A stretch of DNA of 64,000 bases from Burkholderia sp052045245 (GCF_052045245.1 NZ_JBQEON010000040.1:1-64000); one strand, 5' to 3'; shown: positions 38,993-48,232, numbered from the stretch's first letter. A program made the numbers and translations. The notes: generated from the letters alone by a model not told the origin.

Positions 38993-39928
38993 TCAGCCCT
39001 TCCCGCCTGCGGCCGGCGTCGCGTTCCTGACGATCGACATCGCCGACGCGATCGCCGTGCCGAGATCCGACAGGTTCGACGGCACGATCAGCGTGTTGCC
39101 CTGTTTCGCGAGGTTCGAGAATGCGCCGACATACTGCTCGGCGACCTTGAGGTTCACGGCATCCATCCCGCCTTGCGACTGGATCGCGTTCGCGATCTTC
39201 TGGATGGCCTGCGCGTTCGCCTCGGCCACCGCGAGAATCGCGGCCGCCTCGCCCTGCGCCTGGTTGATCGCGGCCTGCCGCTCGCCTTCGGACTTCTGGA
39301 TCGCCGCCTCGCGCGCGCCCGACGCAAGGTTGATCTGCTCCTGCTTGCGGCCTTCGGACGCGGCGATCAGCGCGCGCTTTTCCCGCTCGGCGGTAATCTG
39401 CGCCTGCATCGCGTGCAGGATCTCCTTGGGCGGCGTCAGGTCCTTGATCTCGTAGCGCAGCACCTTCACGCCCCAGTTCGAGGCAGCCTGGTCGAGCGCC
39501 GACACGATGTTGTGGTTGATGAAGTCGCGCTCCTCGAAGGTCTTGTCGAGTTCGAGCTTGCCGACCACCGAGCGCAGTGTCGTCTGCGCGAGCTGCGTGA
39601 TCGCGAGCACGAAGTTGCTCGACCCGTACGATGCCTTCATCGGATCGGTGACCTGGAAGTACAGCACGCCGTCGACCTGCAGCTGGGTGTTGTCGCGCGT
39701 GATGCAGACCTGGCTCGGCACGTCGAGCGGAATTTCCTTCAGCATGTGCCGGTAGGCGATCCGGTCGACGAACGGCAGCACGATATTGAGACCGGGCGAC
39801 AGCGTCGCGTGATAGCGCCCGAAACGTTCGAGCACCCACGCATGCTGCTGCGGCACGATCTTCACCGTCTTCGACACGATCACGATGGCGATGACGAGCA
39901 GCACGACCCAGATGATCAGCGAATCCAT
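38993..39928 (-). CDS. SPFH/stomatin-like membrane protein (QmcA type)
   Basis: 311 residues. N-terminal membrane anchor (MDSLIIWVVLLVIAIVIVSKTV), then the SPFH/band-7 domain (VPQQHAWVLERFGRYHATLSPGLNIVLPFVDRIAYRHMLKEIPLDV). A long helical coiled-coil tail follows (about 180-290, AEREKRALIAASEGRKQEQINLASGAREAAIQKSEGERQAAINQAQGEAAAI). Forms large oligomers on the inner membrane and is often an FtsH/HflKC-like cofactor. The downstream NfeD gene (33 bases upstream in transcription order) is its usual partner. Confidence 0.92.
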   Translation of the reverse strand: MDSLIIWVVLLVIAIVIVSKTVKIVPQQHAWVLERFGRYHATLSPGLNIVLPFVDRIAYRHMLKEIPLDVPSQVCITRDNTQLQVDGVLYFQVTDPMKASYGSSNFVLAITQLAQTTLRSVVGKLELDKTFEERDFINHNIVSALDQAASNWGVKVLRYEIKDLTPPKEILHAMQAQITAEREKRALIAASEGRKQEQINLASGAREAAIQKSEGERQAAINQAQGEAAAILAVAEANAQAIQKIANAIQSQGGMDAVNLKVAEQYVGAFSNLAKQGNTLIVPSNLSDLGTAIASAMSIVRNATPAAGGKG

Positions 39929-39961
39929 GAAGTGTTCCCTCCTTGTTGTATCAGTGGACGA

Positions 39962-40396
39962 TCAGACCGCGGGTTTCGCGACGACGACGAGCCTGTTGCC
40001 GCGCACGGCACTCACCTGATAGACGTGCGCATCGTCGCGCTCGCCGGTCGCGAGCTCGACGTCCCAGTCGGCGCCGCGATACTGCACGCGCGCGCGGCCG
40101 TCATGCCACGCGTCGACCGTGACGGTCGCGCCGATATCGAGATTGACGTCGGGATTCGTCGACGTATCGCGCTTCTGCTTGCGCCCGAGCCCCGAGCGAC
40201 GCAGCACGATCATCGCGATGAGCGCGACCGCGGCGGCCGCACCGAACTGCACGTGCGGCGCGAAACCGGCGAGCTGCAGCAGCGCGCCCGCGAGAAAGCC
40301 GAGCGCGATCATCAACAGATAGAACGTGCCGGTCAGCAATTCGGCCACGACCAGCACGCCGACGCCGACCCACCAGAACAGATGCCCCGACATCAT
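39962..40396 (-). CDS. NfeD-family membrane protein
   Basis: 144 residues. Short form (NfeD1b-like): four hydrophobic helices in residues 1-75 and a C-terminal OB-fold (residues about 88-140, IGATVTVDAWHDGRARVQYRGADWDVELATGE). Pairs with the SPFH protein whose gene follows, a common stomatin-NfeD operon; the two proteins are thought to act together in membrane microdomains. ATG-ATG at 40396/40393: the first is six bases from GGAG and is chosen. Confidence 0.9.
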   Translation of the reverse strand: MMSGHLFWWVGVGVLVVAELLTGTFYLLMIALGFLAGALLQLAGFAPHVQFGAAAAVALIAMIVLRRSGLGRKQKRDTSTNPDVNLDIGATVTVDAWHDGRARVQYRGADWDVELATGERDDAHVYQVSAVRGNRLVVVAKPAV

Positions 40397-40494
40397 TGTG
40401 GTCTCCAGAAAAACCGCCCCGATGCTCACTATATTCGCTGCGCCCGCTCCCGGCGTGGGCAATTGGCACGCTCGAGGCCATCCGATGCGTGCCG

Positions 40495-40530
40495 ACAAAC
40501 AAAAACACCCCGGTGCTTACCGGGGTGTTT
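40495..40530 (-). terminator. Terminator after ppsA
   Basis: Hairpin ACACCCCGGT, loop GCTT, ACCGGGGTGT, followed on the minus strand by a T-rich tract (complement of the A-rich run 40495-40505). It separates ppsA from the NfeD/SPFH pair. Confidence 0.88.
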
Positions 40531-40606
40531 ATAGCACGAACCTTGCATTTTGCCTTCAGCGAAAGAGCGGCGGACCGCCCTTTCGTCGAAGTGGCGTGAC
40601 CGACCG

Positions 40607-43006
40607 TTACTTCCGGTTGGCGAGCGCCTGCCACGTATCGATGATCGTGTCCGGGTTCAGCGAGATCGACACGATGCCTTCGTCGGTCAGCCATTGCGCG
40701 AAGTCCGGGTGATCGGACGGGCCCTGGCCGCAGATGCCGACGTACTTGCCCATCTTGCGGCAGGTATCGATCGCACGCTTGAGCAGGAACTTGACGGCCG
40801 GGTCGCGTTCGTCGAAGTCGACAGCCAGCAGTTCCATGCCCGAGTCGCGGTCGAGGCCGAGCGTAAGCTGCGTGAGGTCGTTCGAACCGATCGAGAAACC
40901 GTCGAAGTGCTCGAGGAACTCTTCGGCGAGGATCGCGTTGGTCGGGACTTCACACATCATCACGAGGCGCAGACCGTTCTCGCCGCGCTTCAGGCCGAAC
41001 TTCTCGAGCAGGCCGACGACACGCTCCGCCTGCTTCACGGTACGCACGAACGGCACCATGATCTCGACGTTGGTCAGGCCCATCTCGTCGCGCACGCGCT
41101 TCAGTGCACGGCATTCCATCTCGAACGCCTGCGCGAAGTCTTCGGCGATGTAACGCGACGCGCCGCGGAAGCCCAGCATCGGGTTTTCCTCGTCCGGCTC
41201 ATAGCGCGAACCGCCGATCAGCTTCTTGTACTCGTTCGACTTGAAGTCGGACAGACGCACGATCACGGGCTTCGGATAGAACGCCGCGGCGATCGTCGCG
41301 ACACCTTCCGTCAGCTTGTCGACGTAGAACTGGCGCGGCGACGCGTGGCCGCGCGCGACGCTCTCGACCGCCTTCTTCAGGTCCTGGTCGATGTTCGGAT
41401 ACTCGAGGATCGCCTTCGGGTGCACGCCGATGTTGTTGTTGATGATGAACTCGAGACGCGCGAGGCCAACACCACCGTTCGGCAGTTGCGAGAAGTCGAA
41501 CGCGAGCTGCGGGTTGCCGACGTTCATCATGATCTTGACCGGGATTTCCGGCAGTTCGCCGCGCTGCACTTCCGTGACTTCCGTCTCGAGCAGCCCGTCG
41601 TAGATCTTGCCTTCGTCGCCTTCCGCGCACGACACGGTGACGAGCGCGCCGTCCTTCAGGATGTCGGTTGCGTCGCCGCAGCCGACCACTGCCGGCACGC
41701 CGAGCTCACGCGCGATGATCGCCGCGTGGCAGGTGCGGCCGCCACGGTTCGTGACGATCGCCGCCGCGCGCTTCATCACCGGCTCCCAGTTCGGGTCGGT
41801 CATGTCGGCCACCAGCACGTCGCCCGGCTGCACGCGTTCCATTTCCGACGGATCCTGGATCACGCGCACGGGGCCCGCGCCGATCTTCTGGCCGATCGCG
41901 CGGCCCGTCGCCAGCACCTGCGACTGGCCCTTCAGCTTGAAGCGCTGCTCGGCCTTGCCGGTCGCCTGGCTCTTCACCGTTTCCGGGCGTGCCTGCAGGA
42001 TGAAGATCTTGCCGTCGCGGCCGTCCTTGCCCCACTCGATGTCCATCGGACGCTGGTAGTGCTTCTCGATGATGACCGCGTACTTCGCGAGCTCGATCAC
42101 GTCTTCGTCGGTGATCGAGTAGCGGTTGCGCTGCTCGTGCGGCACGTCGACCGTCTTCACGCGGCCCGGCTCGCCCGGCTGCGTGAATTCCATCTTGATC
42201 AGCTTCGAGCCGATCGAGCGGCGGATGATCGGGTACTTGTCCTGTGCGAGCGTCGTCTTGAACACGTAGAACTCGTCCGGGTTCACGGCACCCTGCACGA
42301 CGGTTTCGCCCAGGCCGTAGCTCGACGTGATGAACACGGCGTCCTTGAAGCCCGATTCGGTGTCGATCGTGAACATCACGCCGGCCGCGCCGACGTCCGA
42401 GCGGACCATGCGCTGCACACCGGCCGACAGCGCCACTTCAGCGTGCGTGAAACCCTTGTGCACGCGATACGAGATCGCGCGGTCGTTGTACAGCGACGCG
42501 AACACGTGCTTCATGCGGTCGAGGACGTCGTCGATGCCGACGACGTTCAGATACGACTCCTGCTGACCGGCGAACGAAGCGTCGGGCAGGTCTTCCGCAG
42601 TCGCGGACGAACGCACGGCAAACGACAGCTCGCCCGGCGAGCCGCTCTTCAAGATTTCGAACTGTGCGCGGATTTCCTGCTCGAGACGTGCCTGCATCGG
42701 CGCGTCGACGATCCACTTGCGGATTTCGGCACCGGCTTCGGCGAGCGCCTTCACGTCGTCGATGTCGAGCGACTCGAGACGCTTGGCGATGCGATCGGTC
42801 AGATCGTTGTGCTTGAGGAAATCGCGGAAGGCGAGCGCGGTCGTGGCGAAACCGGTGGGTACGCGAACGCCTGCTTCGGAAAGCTGGCTGATCATCTCGC
42901 CGAGCGACGCATTCTTGCCGCCCACGATCTCCACATCGGTCATCCGCAACTGCTCGAACGGGATTACATACGCCTGGTCCTTTGCGACGTTTGCTGCGTT
43001 AGTCAT
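40607..43006 (-). CDS. ppsA: Phosphoenolpyruvate synthase
   Basis: 799 residues. Converts pyruvate, ATP and water to PEP, AMP and phosphate in gluconeogenesis. N-terminal ATP-grasp domain (VGGKNASLGEMISQL, AVRSSATAEDLPDASFAGQQESYLN), the swivelling phosphohistidine domain with His427 in GGRTCHAAIIARELGVPAVVG, and the C-terminal PEP-binding TIM barrel ending in the Cys motif YVGICGQGPSDHPDFAQWL. All catalytic segments are intact. ATG 43006 (MTNAANVAKDQAYVIPF) is preferred over an upstream in-frame codon that adds 47 non-family residues. Divergently paired with its regulator ppsR. Confidence 0.97.
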   Translation of the reverse strand: MTNAANVAKDQAYVIPFEQLRMTDVEIVGGKNASLGEMISQLSEAGVRVPTGFATTALAFRDFLKHNDLTDRIAKRLESLDIDDVKALAEAGAEIRKWIVDAPMQARLEQEIRAQFEILKSGSPGELSFAVRSSATAEDLPDASFAGQQESYLNVVGIDDVLDRMKHVFASLYNDRAISYRVHKGFTHAEVALSAGVQRMVRSDVGAAGVMFTIDTESGFKDAVFITSSYGLGETVVQGAVNPDEFYVFKTTLAQDKYPIIRRSIGSKLIKMEFTQPGEPGRVKTVDVPHEQRNRYSITDEDVIELAKYAVIIEKHYQRPMDIEWGKDGRDGKIFILQARPETVKSQATGKAEQRFKLKGQSQVLATGRAIGQKIGAGPVRVIQDPSEMERVQPGDVLVADMTDPNWEPVMKRAAAIVTNRGGRTCHAAIIARELGVPAVVGCGDATDILKDGALVTVSCAEGDEGKIYDGLLETEVTEVQRGELPEIPVKIMMNVGNPQLAFDFSQLPNGGVGLARLEFIINNNIGVHPKAILEYPNIDQDLKKAVESVARGHASPRQFYVDKLTEGVATIAAAFYPKPVIVRLSDFKSNEYKKLIGGSRYEPDEENPMLGFRGASRYIAEDFAQAFEMECRALKRVRDEMGLTNVEIMVPFVRTVKQAERVVGLLEKFGLKRGENGLRLVMMCEVPTNAILAEEFLEHFDGFSIGSNDLTQLTLGLDRDSGMELLAVDFDERDPAVKFLLKRAIDTCRKMGKYVGICGQGPSDHPDFAQWLTDEGIVSISLNPDTIIDTWQALANRK

Positions 43007-43091
43007 ACAAGCCCCTAAGTGTGAAAAAAATGCTCGATTGCGCAAGTGGGCTCGGACGCGGGCGCTTGCAAAAAGGCGCGGCGCGTCTTGC

Positions 43092-43104
43092 GCAACCTGT
43101 TGGA
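43092..43104 (+). repeat. 13-base palindromic element, ppsA-side copy
   Basis: GCAACCTGTTGGA; its core CAAC-CT-GTTG is an inverted repeat. It lies 86 bases upstream of the ppsA start. Identical to the reverse complement at 43261-43273. Confidence 0.6.
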
Positions 43105-43260
43105 GAAACAATCGCAGCGGCGGAAAATCGTCCGACCCGATTTGCAAAAATCCCGGCAGAAGGGCGATATATTCAGACGAATCGCCGAACTTGCCGGGAG
43201 TTTTGGAATCGGGCGGCCATGCCTAGGGTGCCGTTCGCACCCTGCCCCCACAATTGCTTA

Positions 43261-43273
43261 TCCAACAGGTTGC
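43261..43273 (-). repeat. 13-base palindromic element, ppsR-side copy
   Basis: TCCAACAGGTTGC, reverse complement of 43092-43104, 110 bases before the ppsR ATG. The symmetric placement suggests binding of one dimeric regulator at both promoters. Confidence 0.6.
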
Positions 43274-43382
43274 CGCTATTCTACCGTGCCGGCTGCCGGA
43301 TGTGGCGCGACCTTGTCACTGCGTGTGGAGGCGAACCTCCAGCCGCCTGCGCAACCGCCCTTCACGTTCGACACCCAGATTC

Positions 43383-44198
43383 ATGCTGCCTACCGTTTTC
43401 ATCGTCTCCGACGGCACCGGGATCACTGCCGAAACCTTCGCGCACTCGATCCTCTCCCAGTTCGACCAGAAATTCCGTCTCGTGCGCTTGCCGTTCGTCG
43501 ACTCGCTCGACAAGGCCTTCGCGACCGTCGAGAAGATCAACGAGGCCGCGGTGCACGACGGTCGCCGCGCGATCGTGTTCACGACGCTCGTCGACAGCGA
43601 ATCGAACGACATCGTCAAGCGCTCGAACGCGCTCGTGCTGGACATGTTCCAGCGCTTCGTCGAACCGCTCGAACAGGAACTGGAGCTGAAGTCGAGCCAT
43701 GCGATGGGTCGCGGTCACCAGAACGCCGATACCGAGGAATACAAGACCCGGATCGAGGCGATCAACTTCTCGCTCGCGCACGACGACGGCCAGTCGAACC
43801 GCAACCTGTCGGAAGCCGACGTGATCCTGGTCGGCGTGTCGCGCAGCGGCAAGACGCCGACGAGCCTGTATCTCGCGATGCAGTACGGCGTGAAGGCGGC
43901 AAACTATCCGCTGATTCCGGAAGATTTCGAGCGCGGCAAGCTGCCGTCGGCGCTGTCGTCGTACAGCGAGAAGCTGTTCGGGCTGTCGATCGATCCGCAG
44001 CGCCTGTCGGAGATCCGCAACGAGCGCCGCCCCGGCAGCAAGTACGCGGCGCCCGAGAACTGCCGCTACGAAATCAACGAAGCCGAGGCGATGATGCGCC
44101 GCGAAGGGATCAAGTGGCTGTCGTCGACACACAAGTCGATCGAGGAAATCGCGACGACGATCCTGCAGGAAATCCGTCTGGACCGGCAGTCGTACTGA
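43383..44198 (+). CDS. ppsR: PEP synthase regulatory protein (kinase/pyrophosphorylase)
   Basis: 271 residues. DUF299 bifunctional enzyme that inactivates PEP synthase by ADP-dependent phosphorylation of a Thr and reactivates it by Pi-dependent removal. Signatures are PTVFIVSDGTGITAETFAHSILSQF at the N-terminus, the P-loop VGVSRSGKTPTSLYLAMQ (about 150-167), and the C-terminal SSTHKSIEEIATTILQE. ATG 43383 is the family start; upstream frame is spurious. Divergent partner of its target enzyme gene. Confidence 0.97.
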   Translation: MLPTVFIVSDGTGITAETFAHSILSQFDQKFRLVRLPFVDSLDKAFATVEKINEAAVHDGRRAIVFTTLVDSESNDIVKRSNALVLDMFQRFVEPLEQELELKSSHAMGRGHQNADTEEYKTRIEAINFSLAHDDGQSNRNLSEADVILVGVSRSGKTPTSLYLAMQYGVKAANYPLIPEDFERGKLPSALSSYSEKLFGLSIDPQRLSEIRNERRPGSKYAAPENCRYEINEAEAMMRREGIKWLSSTHKSIEEIATTILQEIRLDRQSY

Positions 44199-44242
44199 CG
44201 ACCGGCGCACGGGTGGCCGACAGGCCGCCGTCGCCGACAACA

Positions 44243-44266
44243 AAAAGGCCGCAGTCGCGGCCTTTT
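44243..44266. terminator. Bidirectional terminator between ppsR and trmH
   Basis: AAAAGGCCGC, loop AGTC, GCGGCCTTTT: perfect, with A-run and T-run on the two sides so it works on both strands for these convergent genes. Confidence 0.92.
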
Positions 44267-44315
44267 GCATGGTGCGGGATGCCGCGCGGGCAATGCCACG
44301 CGTCACGCCGTCATG

Positions 44316-45098
44316 TCACGTGCGCCGCTGCTGCCGCACCTGCTCGAACAAACACACCGCCGCCGCCGCCGCGACGTTCAGCGACTCCATGCCGCCCGGT
44401 TGCGGAATCGTCACGCGGTGCGTGGCCGCGTCGCGCCAGAACGCCGACACGCCCGCCCCCTCGTTGCCGAACACCCATGCGACGGGGCCCGCCAGGTCGC
44501 AATCGTAGACCGCCTGCGCGCCGTGCGAATCGGTCAGCGCGACCGGCACGTCGAGGCGTTCGGCGAGCGCGCCGGCTTCGACATCCTCGTGGATCGACAG
44601 CAGGAAATGCGCGCCCATCCCCGAACGCAGCACCTTCGACGACCATGCATAGGCGGTGCCCGGCGCGCAGAACACGCGGCGCACGCCAGCCGCCGCCGCG
44701 CTGCGCAGGATCGACCCGACGTTGCCGGCGTCCTGCACACCGTCGAGCACGACCGACGTATGCGTGACGCGCTCCGGCAGCGGCTGCGCGGGCCGGTCGA
44801 CGAGCAGCAGGAAGCCAACGCCGCTGACCACGTTCGACAACTGGCCGAACAGCGTGTCGGGCAGCGTGACGACCCGCTGCGCATCGATGCGCGCGATGAT
44901 GGCCTGCGCTTCGGCATGGGCGAGCGCGCCTTCGGTCGCGACGCACAGCTCGGGCGTGGCCCCCGTATCGAGATACGCGCCGGCGAGATGGAAACCTTCG
45001 AGCAGCGCCTGGCCGCCGCGGCGCTGCTGGGACGTCGACCCCGCGAGTGCCTTCAGGCGCTTGTACAGCGGGTTGTCGCGGGAAGTAATGCTTTTCAT
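44316..45098 (-). CDS. SpoU/TrmH-family RNA 2'-O-methyltransferase
   Basis: 260 residues. N-terminal substrate-binding domain (ITSRDNPLYKRLKALAGSTSQQRRGGQALLEGFHL), then the SPOUT knot with motif 1 VLDGVQDAGNVGSILRSAAAAGV, motif 2 WVFGNEGAGVS and motif 3 IPQPGGMESLNVAAAAAVCLFE. These are the three conserved SpoU motifs. Which rRNA or tRNA base is methylated cannot be read; an RlmB/TrmH-like 23S rRNA target is likeliest. Overlaps rnhB by four bases and closes the envelope cluster. Confidence 0.92.
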   Translation of the reverse strand: MKSITSRDNPLYKRLKALAGSTSQQRRGGQALLEGFHLAGAYLDTGATPELCVATEGALAHAEAQAIIARIDAQRVVTLPDTLFGQLSNVVSGVGFLLLVDRPAQPLPERVTHTSVVLDGVQDAGNVGSILRSAAAAGVRRVFCAPGTAYAWSSKVLRSGMGAHFLLSIHEDVEAGALAERLDVPVALTDSHGAQAVYDCDLAGPVAWVFGNEGAGVSAFWRDAATHRVTIPQPGGMESLNVAAAAAVCLFEQVRQQRRT

Positions 45099-45739
45099 CG
45101 AATCAGGTCGAGTGCCGCGCGCACGGGCGCGAACGAGCGCCGATGCGCTTCGCACGGGCCGTGCTCGCGCAGCGCGGCAAGATGTTTCGCGGTGCCGTAG
45201 CCCGCGTGCACGTTGAAGCCGTAGACGGGGAAACGCGCGTGCAGGTCGACGAGCATGCGGTCGCGCGTGACCTTCGCGAGAATCGACGCGGCCGAGATGC
45301 TCGGCACGAGCGCGTCGCCGCTGACGATCGCCTCGGCCCGCACCGTCAGCGTCGGACAGCGGTTGCCGTCGATCTGGGCAAGCGTCGGCAGCACCGACAG
45401 GCCTTCGACGGCCCGCTTCATCGCGAGCATCGTCGCGTGCAGGATGTTGAGCGTGTCGATTTCGTCGACGCTGGCCGAGGCGACGCAATACGCGCGCGAA
45501 CGCGCGACGATCAGGTCGTACAGCGCGTCGCGCTTTTTCGCGGACAGTGCCTTCGAATCGTCGAGCCCGTCGATCGGCTGCGCGGGATCGAGGATCACCG
45601 CGGCGGCGACCACCGGCCCCGCGAGCGGGCCGCGGCCGGCTTCGTCGACGCCGCAGACGATCTCGTCAGGCCGGCTGAAGTCGAACCCGCCCTGCACGTC
45701 GATCGACGCGCGGCGGCGTGGTGCACGCGCTGCCGTCAT
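45095..45739 (-). CDS. rnhB: Ribonuclease HII
   Basis: 214 residues. Removes RNA from RNA-DNA hybrids and misincorporated ribonucleotides. The catalytic acidic residues are in CGVDEAGRGPLAGPVVAAAV (Asp-Glu), the later Asp in IDGNRCP, and the DxxxxA-like region AASILAKVTRDRML with HxxYGxxxH-like GFNVHAGYGTAKHLAAL. Overlaps both lpxB (four bases) and trmH (four bases); gene order lpxB-rnhB is conserved across proteobacteria. An N-terminal basic Arg-rich stretch of 12 residues precedes the core. Confidence 0.97.
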   Translation of the reverse strand: MTAARAPRRRASIDVQGGFDFSRPDEIVCGVDEAGRGPLAGPVVAAAVILDPAQPIDGLDDSKALSAKKRDALYDLIVARSRAYCVASASVDEIDTLNILHATMLAMKRAVEGLSVLPTLAQIDGNRCPTLTVRAEAIVSGDALVPSISAASILAKVTRDRMLVDLHARFPVYGFNVHAGYGTAKHLAALREHGPCEAHRRSFAPVRAALDLIR

Positions 45740-46905
45740 GCGCGCCCCATGCGTTGCTCGAGCACGCGCACGACCGCTTCGGCGGCCTTCGCGGCCGTGT
45801 TCTGCCGCAGCGACAGATGCATTTCGGTAAAGACTTCCGTCAGCGTGCGGCGGTTCGCGTCGTCGCGCAGCTGCGTCAGCGTCGCATCGGCGAGCGCCTC
45901 GGGTGTCGCGAAATGCTGCAGCAGCTCGGGCACGACGAAACGCCCCGCCAGGATGTTCGGCAGGCCGACGTACGGCAGATAGCCCTGCCGGCGCATGATC
46001 TGCCCGGTCAGCCAGGGCACTTTGTACGAGATCACCATCGGCTTCTTCAGCAGCGCGGCTTCCAGCGTGACGGTGCCGCTCTTCACGAGGATCGCGTCGG
46101 CGGCCGTCATCGCGACCTGCGAGCGGCCGTCGGTGATCGTCAGCGCGAGCTGCGGATGCGCATCGACGAGCGGCTGCAGCAGTTCGCGCAGCGCAGGCGT
46201 CGCCGCCGGCATCACGAACCGCACGCCGGGCTCGCGCTGCTGCATCAGCGCCATCGCCGCGAAGAACGTCGGGCCGATCAGCCCGATCTCCGAGCGCCGG
46301 CTGCCCGGCAGCACCGCGATCACCGGGCCGTCCACCGGCAGGCCGAGCGCGATGCGCGCGCCGTGCGTGTCGGGCTCGAGCGGGATCTCGTCGGCCAGCG
46401 GATGACCGACGTACGTCGATGCGACGCCCGCCTTGTCGAGAAGCGCCGGCTCGAACGGGAACAGGCACAGCATGTGGTCGACCGACTTCGCGATCTTCTT
46501 GATCCGGCCGCCGCGCCACGCCCAGATCGACGGGCACACGAAATGGATCGCCGGGATGCCCGCGTCGCGCGCGGCCTGCTCCACGTTGAAGTTGAAATCG
46601 GGTGCGTCGACGCCGATGAATGCGTCGGGCCGCTCCGCGAGCAGCTGGCGCTTCAGCTCGCCGCGAATTCGCAGGATCTCGGGGATCTGGCCGAGCGCCT
46701 CGACATAGCCGCGCACGGTCAGCTTGTCCATCTGCCAGTGTGAGTCGAAGCCGTGTGCGAGCATCCGCTGGCCGCCGATCCCGTAGTACCGGGTCGACGC
46801 GGGCAGCCGCTCTTGAAGCCCGCCGAGCAGCGACGCCGCGAGCAGATCGCCCGACGGCTCGCCGGCCACCATGGCGAGCCGGAGCTGATTGGTCGGGAGC
46901 GACAT
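45736..46905 (-). CDS. lpxB: Lipid-A-disaccharide synthase
   Basis: 389 residues, GT19 family. Joins UDP-2,3-diacylglucosamine and 2,3-diacylglucosamine 1-phosphate. Marks: LAMVAGEPSGDLLAASLLGGL at the N-terminus, GVDAPDFNFNVE, PSIWAWRGGRIKKIAKSVDHMLCLFPFEP, VGHPLADEIPL, VLPGSRRSEIGLIGPTFF and PMVISYKV. Peripheral inner-membrane enzyme. In the operon it follows lpxA. Confidence 0.97.
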   Translation of the reverse strand: MSLPTNQLRLAMVAGEPSGDLLAASLLGGLQERLPASTRYYGIGGQRMLAHGFDSHWQMDKLTVRGYVEALGQIPEILRIRGELKRQLLAERPDAFIGVDAPDFNFNVEQAARDAGIPAIHFVCPSIWAWRGGRIKKIAKSVDHMLCLFPFEPALLDKAGVASTYVGHPLADEIPLEPDTHGARIALGLPVDGPVIAVLPGSRRSEIGLIGPTFFAAMALMQQREPGVRFVMPAATPALRELLQPLVDAHPQLALTITDGRSQVAMTAADAILVKSGTVTLEAALLKKPMVISYKVPWLTGQIMRRQGYLPYVGLPNILAGRFVVPELLQHFATPEALADATLTQLRDDANRRTLTEVFTEMHLSLRQNTAAKAAEAVVRVLEQRMGRA

Positions 46906-46908
46906 CGC

Positions 46909-47697
46909 TTAGCGGATGATGCCGCGTTGCGACGCGTCGATGAACGCGACGAGCACGCTGACCGCCGCATCGCCTTCGCCGCCCGTCGCCGCGAGCTCGC
47001 GCAACTGCACCTTCGCTTCCTCGAGCGACAGGCCGTTCTTGTACAGCAGGCGGTACGCGCTGCGCAGCGCCGAGATGGCGTCCGGCGAGAAGCCGCGCCG
47101 GCGCAGGCCTTCGACGTTGATGCCGTGCGGCTCGGCCTTGTTGCCGGCTGCGATCACGAACGGCGGCACGTCCTGCACGAGTGCCGATGCACCACCCAGC
47201 ATCGAATGCGCGCCGATGCGCACGAACTGATGCACGCCCGACATCCCGCCGACGATCGCGAAGTCGCCGATCTCGACGTGACCGGCCATCTGCGCGTTGC
47301 TCGACAGGATCACGTTGTTGCCGACGCGGCAGTCATGACCGATGTGCACATAGGCCATGATCCAGTTGTCGTCGCCGAGCGTCGTCACGCCGGCGTCCTG
47401 CACCGTGCCGGTGTGGATCGTCGTGAATTCGCGGATCGTGTTGCGGTTGCCGATCACGAGCTTCGTCGGCTCGTCCTTGTACTTCATGTCCTGCGGACGG
47501 CCGCCGACCGACGCGTAATGGCCGATGCGGTTGTCCTCGCCGAGCGTCGTGTGACCTTCGATCACGCTGTGCGAGCCGATCGTCGTCCGCGCGCCGATCG
47601 TGACGTGCGGCCCGACGATCGCGTACGGCCCGATCTCGACGGACTCGTCGATCTGCGCGCCCGGTTCGACAATCGCGGTAGGATGAATCCTGGTCAT
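46909..47697 (-). CDS. lpxA: UDP-N-acetylglucosamine acyltransferase
   Basis: 262 residues. First step of lipid A synthesis: 3-O-acylation of UDP-GlcNAc. The N-terminal part is built of hexapeptide repeats ([LIV]-G-x4) forming the left-handed beta-helix, with the catalytic His in the family motif around TTIHTGTVQD. The C-terminal helical tail (RSAYRLLYKNGLSLEEAKVQLRELAATG) is normal. Confidence 0.97.
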   Translation of the reverse strand: MTRIHPTAIVEPGAQIDESVEIGPYAIVGPHVTIGARTTIGSHSVIEGHTTLGEDNRIGHYASVGGRPQDMKYKDEPTKLVIGNRNTIREFTTIHTGTVQDAGVTTLGDDNWIMAYVHIGHDCRVGNNVILSSNAQMAGHVEIGDFAIVGGMSGVHQFVRIGAHSMLGGASALVQDVPPFVIAAGNKAEPHGINVEGLRRRGFSPDAISALRSAYRLLYKNGLSLEEAKVQLRELAATGGEGDAAVSVLVAFIDASQRGIIR

Positions 47698-47764
47698 GCG
47701 CCGTTGCCTCTCGATGTGATGTGTCGCGTTGCTCGCGTTACGTTACCCATGCGTGCCGCGTCGC

Positions 47765-48232
47765 TCAGGGCGCCGCGTCGGCCGTCTTGACCGTGCACAT
47801 CAGTTCGGCTTCCGCCGCCACCTTGCCGTCAACTTCCGCCACCGCCTTGAACTTCCAGATGCCGCGGATGTAGCGTTCGAACGTCACGTTCAGGATCAGC
47901 TGGTCGCCCGGTTCGACCACGCGCTTGAAGCGTGCGCCGTCGATGCCGACGAAGTAGTACAGCGTGTTTTCCGGATCCTTCGGCTGCTCTTCCGCGAACG
48001 TCAGCAGCGCGGCCGCCTGAGCGAGCGCCTCGAGGATCAGCACGCCCGGCATCACCGGCCGCTTCGGGAAGTGCCCCTGAAAGAACGGCTCGTTGATCGA
48101 CACGTTCTTCAGCGCCTTGATTCCCTTGTGCGGCTCGAGTTCGAGCACGCGATCGACCAGCAGAATCGGGTAGCGATGCGGCAGCAGCGTGAGGATCTTG
48201 TGGATGTCGAGATTGATTTTTTCAGTGCTCAT
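47765..48232 (-). CDS. fabZ: 3-hydroxyacyl-ACP dehydratase FabZ
   Basis: 155 residues. Hot-dog fold dehydratase of fatty acid elongation that also shares the 3-hydroxyacyl-ACP pool with LpxA and LpxD. Catalytic His and Glu lie in [42 protein letters not shown] is the standard N-terminus. Start ATG 48232 is the family start; the frame extends upstream without family sequence. Confidence 0.97.

Larger units (their letters stand above)
43007..43382. other. Divergent ppsA/ppsR control region
   Basis: 376 bases with no gene. It holds two identical copies of a 13-base element, in opposite orientation, each near one gene. Between them lie an AT-rich patch (about 43165-43175, GATATATTC) and a perfect 7-bp hairpin AGGGTGC/GCACCCT (43225-43231 and 43237-43243). 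No good promoter pair is obvious. Several short frames cross the region but none looks like a gene. Confidence 0.65.
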
